Source: Tuctoria greenei (taxonomy: Eukaryota; Streptophyta; Magnoliopsida; Poales; Poaceae). Taken from it: a stretch of 64,000 bases of DNA. This document shows, piece after piece, positions 58,396-64,000 of this stretch. The DNA lies in NCBI GenBank assembly GCA_036927565.1, contig JAYESD010000009.1:151364929-151428928 (forward strand), read 5' to 3'. The number at the start of each line of letters is the position of its first letter. Within the stretch, counting starts at the first letter, position 1. The translations under genes were made by a program, and so were the position numbers. The notes below the pieces were generated by a model that saw nothing but the letters and a program-made list of their open reading frames with translations, searched no databases and was not told the DNA's origin.

Positions 58396-61095
58396 ATGGC
58401 GTCAAAGAAGGGTAAGAAGGTGCCGCCGACGAGGGGGTTCTACCCCTCTAGACCCGAGGACGCTTTCGTTGGTGCCTCGTCGACTGGCAGCAGACGCTCT
58501 CAGCTGCTGGGGCACGTTCAGACTAGCTCTAGAGCTTTGTCACAGGTAAATGTCACTCGTTTTTGACAAATTCTTTAAATTCAAATTCACATTAAACTTA
58601 CTTATGAATCATTTGAATGTTGTAGTCCTCACCGGATGACTCAGAGGCTGCGGCGCCTTCGGTGAGCCAGCCTTCGGCGAGGCAGCCCTCGGCCAGCCAG
58701 CACTCGGCGAGGCAGCCCTCGGCGAGTCAGCCCTCGGCGAGCCAGCCCTCGGCCAGCCAGTCCCCGGCTGGCGATGACTTTGTTCCTGAGGCCTTTGACT
58801 CGGCTGGTGAGGAGCCGTCTGGGTCACCTGACGTGGCGCCCCAGCAGACGCGGAGGACGAGGAGGACTCACTTTGTCAGTCCTCCCACGGTCCCTTCACA
58901 GAGGATCGTGATTCGTCCAGTCGGAGACAGGTAATAAAAATTATAGTTTTCAATTTTAGTTTCTTTTGATTACTTAAGTAATGAATGAATGAATAAATAT
59001 CTTACAGGGCTTGGGACGACTTGTCTTTCACCGGTGAGAAACACCAGAGACCGGTGAACGGTGTCCTCGGGTCCATAGTGCGTTTGCACTATCCCGGGGT
59101 CATCGACGGAGTGCCTGCTCTTTCGTGGGAGGACTACGCACGCGTCCATCACCAGGAGCACGGCAACCTTCAGGAGGTCGTATGGGCCGATTTTATGGTA
59201 AGTATGTTAAAAAAGTTTCTAAGTTACAACTCTTAAACTCTTTTAGTGCACATCTCTTCAATATATTCTTTATCGCAGGCAAGATATACTTTAGAGGACC
59301 CGGACGACCATCGCATGTTTGAGGATGCGAGGCGAGTGTTTCACTTCAACGCTGCCAAGGCGCTTCGACAAGCTTTGTCGAACGCCCGTGTTCAAATTAT
59401 TAATGAGCACTTGAAGGCGAACCAGCAGCATGTGTTACACTTCCGGCAAGAGAGCGAGAGGCACCTGACAGAGGAGGAGTACGCGCAGGTACGTGGAGTG
59501 TAGTAAGTATTTTTTTCTGATAATGTCCTCGATGGCACTTTTAACGACTTTCAACTATGTGCAGGGCCACGTGAGCTGGTTGCAGGGTCGGAACGATGCA
59601 TTTCGGGCCCTTTGTCGCTACTGGGCTAGCGACGAGTTTAAAGCTAAGTCCAGGAAGGCTCGAGACTGCAGAGGGGTGGAGGGGAAGAGCAGGCACGGGC
59701 AAGATAACCACTTGCGTTTAGCTAAATGCATGGTAAGTGTGTGTAACTTATGTTTATATATTAATAATATATTGTTCGTACTAACACGTATTGACAGGAG
59801 CGCGAGACGGGGGTGCCGCCCACCCCTGCTGAGGTTTGGAAGAGAGGTCACAGGGACCCTTCTCAGCCGACGGGGTGCAGTCAGGCTGCAGCCGAGCGGT
59901 TGGTAAGTTTAGAAACCATTCATATTACATATAACTATACAGATTGTTGAACTTACACAATTTTATTGTTTTGCAGGCTAAGTACGAGGAGGAGGCTAGG
60001 AAGATACACGGCGAGGATTTCGATTGGGAACGTCAACCGATCGATCCTCAAGCCGCGTATGCAACCGGTGGTGGAAAAGCACACGGAAGGTGAGTTTGCA
60101 AGTCATTTTATCGTTTTCAATTCAAAGTATTCAAGATATTTTAATTTCATATTACTGACTCTCTTTTTTATAGGCTCGCCATATTCGACGGAGTTGTCGA
60201 CTCGAGGGCGGGTAGACCTGCAAGAGGCAGCTCCACGCAGGCTTCGGGTACGGGAGGTCGCCGCTCGCAGAGGGACATTGAGATGCAGTCCCTCCGAGAA
60301 ACTGTAGAAGAAAATAAAAGGCGACATGAGGAGGAAAGGAGGGCGATGGAGGCCACGATCCAAACCCAGGCAGCAGCGTTGGCGCAGATGCGGGAAGCAA
60401 TGGAGGTAACAATCTAAAAATTAAAATTCTCATTAATTCAGCTTAAATGACTTACTAATAGGTAGCATTTAATGTTTGCAATGACAGGCCATCGCTCGGG
60501 CGCAGGGTCTGGGAATCCAGCTACCGGTACTACCACCGGTCCTCCCAGGCGATCCTTCTTCAGCGGGTCAGGTAAGTCTCTATGTAATCCTTCTTCTCCA
60601 GCGTAATAAGATTGAGATAGATGAAAGAGACAGATAGTTAGATAGAAGAAAATGATTGAGATAGAAGAAAGAAAAGAGATAGAAGAAAGGGAGACAGAAG
60701 AAAGAGTGAAAGATAGATAGAGTAGGATGGGAATGAAGAGAGAGTAAGATGTAGATGGAGATAGAGAGAGGGGAAGATAGAGGGAGGGAGATGTAGATGG
60801 AGATAGAGGGAGGAAGATAGAAGGAAAAGGATAGCAATAGAGAGATAGAGTGAGCAAGAAAGATAGAGTGAGAGACAAAGAGAGAAATGAAAAGAGAGAG
60901 GAAGAGAGGGTGACCTAGATGAAGATAGAGGGAGAGGGAGGGAGAGAGATGTTGATGCATTTATATTCTAACTCTAAGTTTTATTAATTGCAGGGATCCG
61001 CGACGGCTGCACAAACGCCGTCGCCTTCGCTACCGCCGCCTGGATTGAGGCGCGACGACGATGACTTCGACTTCGGAGGTGGCTTCGGAGGTTAG
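58396..61095 (+). CDS. TNPA-type (Transposase_24) protein, ten exons, intact
   Basis: Exons 58396-58545, 58626-58930, 59008-59197, 59279-59488, 59565-59732, 59798-59902, 59977-60089, 60174-60405, 60488-60571 and 60994-61095 all have GT/AG borders and keep frame, giving 552 residues. The N-terminus is basic, then come about seven QPSAS-type repeats, WDDLSFTGEKHQRPVNGVLG and VRLHYPGVIDG, a conserved core (DDHRMFEDARRVF, FRALCRYWASDEFKAKS, PPTPAEVWKRGHRD), a coiled-coil stretch in exon 8 (LRETVEENKRRHEEERRAME) and an acidic/glycine tail. This is the plant Transposase_24 layout; in En/Spm, TNPA binds the subterminal repeats and helps or regulates transposition. The ATG follows an acceptor-like ACAATAG, so the mRNA may arise by splicing from the TNPD leader, as in En/Spm. 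Confidence 0.8.
60605..60957. repeat. Purine-rich GATA/GAGA low-complexity run in TNPA intron 9
   Basis: About 350 bp made almost only of AGATAG, GAGAGA and GAAGAAAG variants on the plus strand. It fills intron 9 (60572-60993). The minus-strand serine/leucine frames opposite it are by-products. Confidence 0.9.
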
Positions 61096-61799
61096 ATGGG
61101 CGAGTGAGCCCTTTTATTTACATTGTTGATGACGATGTGTGATGTATCGGAATTTTAGTTTGTGGTTGTGATGATGTTTGTGTATGCTGTGTATATACTG
61201 TGTATATTGTCTATATTGTGTTTGTTGTGATTCTGGCCATCGAGCTGGGTAGTGTTTTCTTTTTTTAAAAAAAAATAAAAAACCTTATTTGCGACGGCTT
61301 TTTATACAGTACCGTCGCAAATAAGAGTACAAGCCGTCGCAATTAAACCACAGTTATTTGCGACGGCCAGGCCGTCGCAAATAAGAATTAATTGCGACGG
61401 CCTGGCCGTCGCAAATAGAGTCGTGGGTCCCGGAGGAGGACACGTGGGCCCTGCCCTCTGAACTTATTTGCGACGGCCAGGCCGTCGCAAATAGTGGCCC
61501 TTAATTGCGACGGCTATGCCTTCGCAAATAAGCTTTAATTGCGACGGCTAGGCCGTCGCAAATAAGTTCGCGGGGCCCACCAGCCCGCAGCAACAACTTG
61601 CGACGGCCTCTCCTAGCCGTCGCAAATAAGTTTATTTGCGACGGTGGCCGTCGCAAATAAGCTTATTTGCGACGCCATATTTGCAACGGCCGAAAGCCAT
61701 CGCAAATAAAGAAAGCCGTCGCAAATAGCTTATTTGCGACGGCATCTGGCTTATTTGCGACGGCTTCGGCCGTCACAAATCGTCGGGATTCCTGTAGTG
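61096..61799. repeat. 3' spacer and subterminal TTTGCGACGGC array
   Basis: A ~190 bp spacer after the TNPA stop, then about twenty TTTGCGACGGC-type motifs in both orientations to the terminus. Collinear with 45519-46208. Confidence 0.9.
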
Positions 61800-62339
61800 C
61801 CAGAACTCTCACTAAAAGAAACGAGAGAAAGTGTGTCGGCCGTATGATTGTCAGTAGACTGCCGTAGCCGACGGTCATATTGTGTAGCCGGCCATGTACT
61901 GACGGCTTTAGCCGACGCTAATTATTTGACTTTTTTAACTTCTATAACTGTCGGTCCCGACGAACTTATACATTATAGCCGTTGGTTGCTGAGGCCAACG
62001 CATTTACTGGTTATACCCGTCGGCCACTGCACCCGACGTCCTTACAACACTAAGAGTGTCGATCACAGTGAAACCAACGACTTTAAGTCTGACACAACAA
62101 CAAAAAATACCGCTCCGATCCTCGGTCTCAGGTCCACGCTCCGGTTCCAGAAGATGAACACAAACAAACTTTCTCCAACAGATCTGCTGATACAAACTTT
62201 ATTACAATCACATACAGATGAACACGAACAGAAATAGGAACATTATTCACAATCTCACACAAACTTTCTCGGTACCAAAATGAACACAAACAAAGACATT
62301 ATTCACAATATTTCACACATATGAGCACGAACAGATCTG
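61800..62339. repeat. Repeats of a GCCGACGG class and short tandem repeats; possible further CACTA piece
   Basis: Motifs GTCGGCCG, GCCGACGG, CCCGACG and GTCGGCCAC recur at about 61830-62060, resembling another subterminal-repeat class. From 62150 to 62335 phrases such as GATGAACACAAACAAAC and CATTATTCACAAT recur loosely. No terminus is seen. Confidence 0.4.
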
Positions 62340-62792
62340 CAGACAAAAAAAAAGATGAACACAAGCTCCGATAGCTCCAGATTTCTCGGTGAAGGATGGC
62401 CGAAACAAGCCATCACCCACGGATCTAGCAGCTGCCAGCGTTGTGGAGCGGTGAAGCGCTCGTACCGGATCCAGTGCCACGTCGTAGGATCCAGTGCCTC
62501 CTCGAGTGCGACTAAGACGGTGTAGACATGGCTGTATCCCGAGTCAGCAAAGATGGCACGGCCTGGGAGGCCCCAGTGGAAGCGCTGCGCTGGCGCAGCT
62601 GCTGGCGGATAGGGAAGCGGCGGCGGCGAAGTCCGCCACCTCCACCACTGCACCTGCTCACCAGATCTGGAGTCCCCCGAGAGAGGCGGCAGCACCGGCA
62701 AGTGCTGCGCACGGAGAGGAAGAGAGGGCTGCGAAGAGCGGCAACAGTGAACGGCCGGCCATGGCCACGGCCGCATGCGAACGAAGCGGGCC
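62340..62792 (-). other. Exon-like GC-rich segment, minus strand, unknown
   Basis: A minus-strand frame from 62776 reads VYTVLVALEEALDPTTWHWI and RWQLLDPWVMACFG. Competing frames are open on the plus strand as well. I recognise no family. The CACTA at 62793 follows directly; its possible left target copy is GCC. Confidence 0.25.
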
Positions 62793-64000
62793 CACTACTA
62801 CAAAAAGCATTTCTACAGGCGCCTCAAATTTTCAAACACAGGCGGTCCTTAAAAATATGCGACTGTGATGACGAATGATATAATAACCGCCTGTGATGAA
62901 AGAACAACACAGACGGATTTTAAAGAACAACCGTCTTGGTAAATACATGATCTTCACAGGCGGTTCTTAATTAAGAACCGCCTGTAATGCAATGAACTTC
63001 ACAGACGGATTTTAAGAAACAACCGCCTGGGTAAATACATGATCTTCATAGGCGGTTCTTAATTAATAACCGCCTGTAATGTAATGAACTTCACAGATGG
63101 TTCTTAATTAACAACGGCCTGAGAAGATCATGTATTTTCAGTGGCGGTCATTGTTTAAGAACCGTATGTAGTTGTTCAATTATCACAAGCGGTTTTCATT
63201 GAAATTACAGGGATGTAGTCGTTGCAATTATCACAACCGTATGTAGTCGTTACAGGGAAAATTGTATCAGGAAAAAAAAACAGATGAGCGGATACTAGTA
63301 CAGTAATGCATTATAGGAAATGCTCGATCACCAGTGAGGCTGGCTTAATTGTGATAATACACCATTAGAGGCTTTACAATTGTTCAAAGATAATTTATTT
63401 ACACACTGAAAAAAAATCATGCTACATTCATTGTAGATCAACGATGAAGCTCCCATCGATCAATCTAAATTGTACCGTCCTGCTTGCTCCCGAACACGTC
63501 TCTTATATTCTGCTAGATCCTGAAAATATTGACATTATTTAAATTAACAAATGTCGAAGGAGGAATGAATAACCTACATTGGTCACTAAGTCAAAGTGTC
63601 ATCTAACCTTGTTAAGTAGATTATAGCAATCATTTTCAACATCAGGCACATTTGGCTGATATAGCAAACGCTGAACTTCAAGTAGTATAGTTTTGATTGT
63701 AAAAGCACTGCACCACCCCTACGAAATATAATTTAAGCAATATAACAAATCAGTTCAAATAAGTTCGACAACAATTATAAGTAATAATTACATGAACAAA
63801 ATAGGTCTATCTTACAGTCTCTTGATCAAGAATCCCGATGCAGAGTGCTCCCGAACGATGGACATTTGGGTGGAAGAACCGAATTGGAAAGGCGCATCTT
63901 GGAGGCACCAAGGGATAGTCCTCAGAGAAGGAGATTGTCAGGGGGTAGTAACCATCTTCCCATTCAGTCTGCAAAAGAAATTTATTAATAGGAGGACGAT
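62793..64000 (-). mobile_element. 3' end of a second UBC9-carrying CACTA, minus orientation
   Basis: Terminus CACTACTACAAAAAGC at 62793, CCGCCTGTGA-type repeats to about 63200, then the UBC9-like gene on the minus strand. It is the reverse complement of 21460-22701 almost throughout. The element continues past the window, so whether it also carries the SNF2 foldback and a transposase is unknown. Confidence 0.9.
63460..63968 (-). CDS. UBC9/SCE1-like SUMO E2 gene, exons 3 to 5 of the second copy
   Basis: Exons on the minus strand: 63968-63816, 63718-63608 and 63519-63460, with the same borders as the copy at 21126-22122. They hold the HPN motif (FFHPNV), a cysteine in ALCIGI at the catalytic position (codon 63842-63840) and EYKRRVREQAGRYNLD ending in TGA at 63460-63462. 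Here the donor after exon 3 is a proper GT and no stop interrupts the three exons. Exons 1 and 2 are outside the window. Compared with ordinary UBC9, the loop between HPN and cysteine is altered. Sequence past 63969 is intron. Confidence 0.8.

Larger units (their letters stand above)
52642..61799 (+). mobile_element. Complete 9158 bp CACTA element with CCA target duplication
   Basis: Left terminus CACTACAGGAAAAGCG and right terminus ending TTCCTGTAGTG give an 11 bp inverted repeat (CACTACAGGAA), flanked on both sides by CCA (52639-52641, 61800-61802). Subterminal TTTGCGACGGC repeats fill 52660-52970 and 61285-61790. It carries a TNPD-type gene (54798-58305, broken) and, 90 bp downstream in the same direction, a TNPA-type gene (58396-61095, open). 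Gene order and structure follow En/Spm. Older pieces of the same family are at 5221-5491 and 45512-46208. Confidence 0.95.

Noticed and set aside
60438..60960. Minus-strand serine/leucine-rich frames that could look like membrane proteins
   Set aside because: They are the complement of a simple GATA/GAGA run inside a TNPA intron.
62303..62776. 157-codon minus-strand frame as a gene
   Set aside because: Plus-strand frames overlap it, no domain is recognised and codon use is not decisive; kept only as an exon-like segment.

Overview
This is a plant nuclear window from a grass, most likely panicoid. The signs are GC-rich first exons, introns bounded by GT and AG, and several CACTA (En/Spm), Ty3/gypsy and LINE families typical of grass intergenic DNA. 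There are no bacterial-style operons, and I see no tRNA, rRNA or CRISPR. Almost everything is nested transposon. The only host-gene material is remnants of a WD40-type gene, one orphan exon, and gene fragments carried by transposons.

Layout. 1-5491: minus-strand CACTA with a broken TNPD-type transposase. 5521-6237: orphan exon-like block. 6976-8272: short non-autonomous CACTA. 8273-10561: LTR-like fragment. About 11341-22701: large CACTA-derived block with a 4 x 795 bp tandem array, a decayed TNPD gene (16302-19694), a ~1 kb foldback of a CLASSY/DRD1-like SNF2 gene (19797-20786), and a near full-length SUMO-conjugating enzyme (UBC9/SCE1) gene placed behind a copy of the transposase promoter, leader and first intron (20787-22122). 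23209-23650: copia-type LTR. 23698-34692: minus-strand LTR retrotransposon with a ~4.87 kb LTR and no coding capacity. 34693-35876: second piece of the first CACTA transposase. 35957-36816: last three exons of a WD40 gene. 37081-37345: LINE 3' end. 37348-45511: 5'-truncated, dead Ty3/gypsy chromovirus inserted into a CACTA whose 3' end remains at 45512-46208. 47991-49323: short CACTA with a captured DUF247 fragment and perfect ATG target duplication. 49482-51047: broken relative of the WD40 gene. 51235-52400: LINE ORF2 fragment. 52642-61799: complete 9158 bp CACTA with CCA target duplications, a dead TNPD gene and an open ten-exon TNPA gene. 62793-64000: end of a second UBC9-carrying CACTA in opposite orientation.

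How it may work together. The most interesting unit is the 11.3-22.7 kb CACTA. It carries, next to its transposase, an inverted repeat of a gene class that acts in RNA-directed DNA methylation, plus a SUMO E2 under the transposon's own promoter. A transcript through the foldback would form long double-stranded RNA. The idea that this dampens host silencing of the element is inference; a known parallel is rice miR820, which lies inside CACTA elements and targets the DRM2 methyltransferase. The transposase of this copy is broken by frameshifts, so it could only move with help from another copy. The second UBC9-bearing end at 62.8-64.0 kb shows that the cargo has been copied with the transposon.
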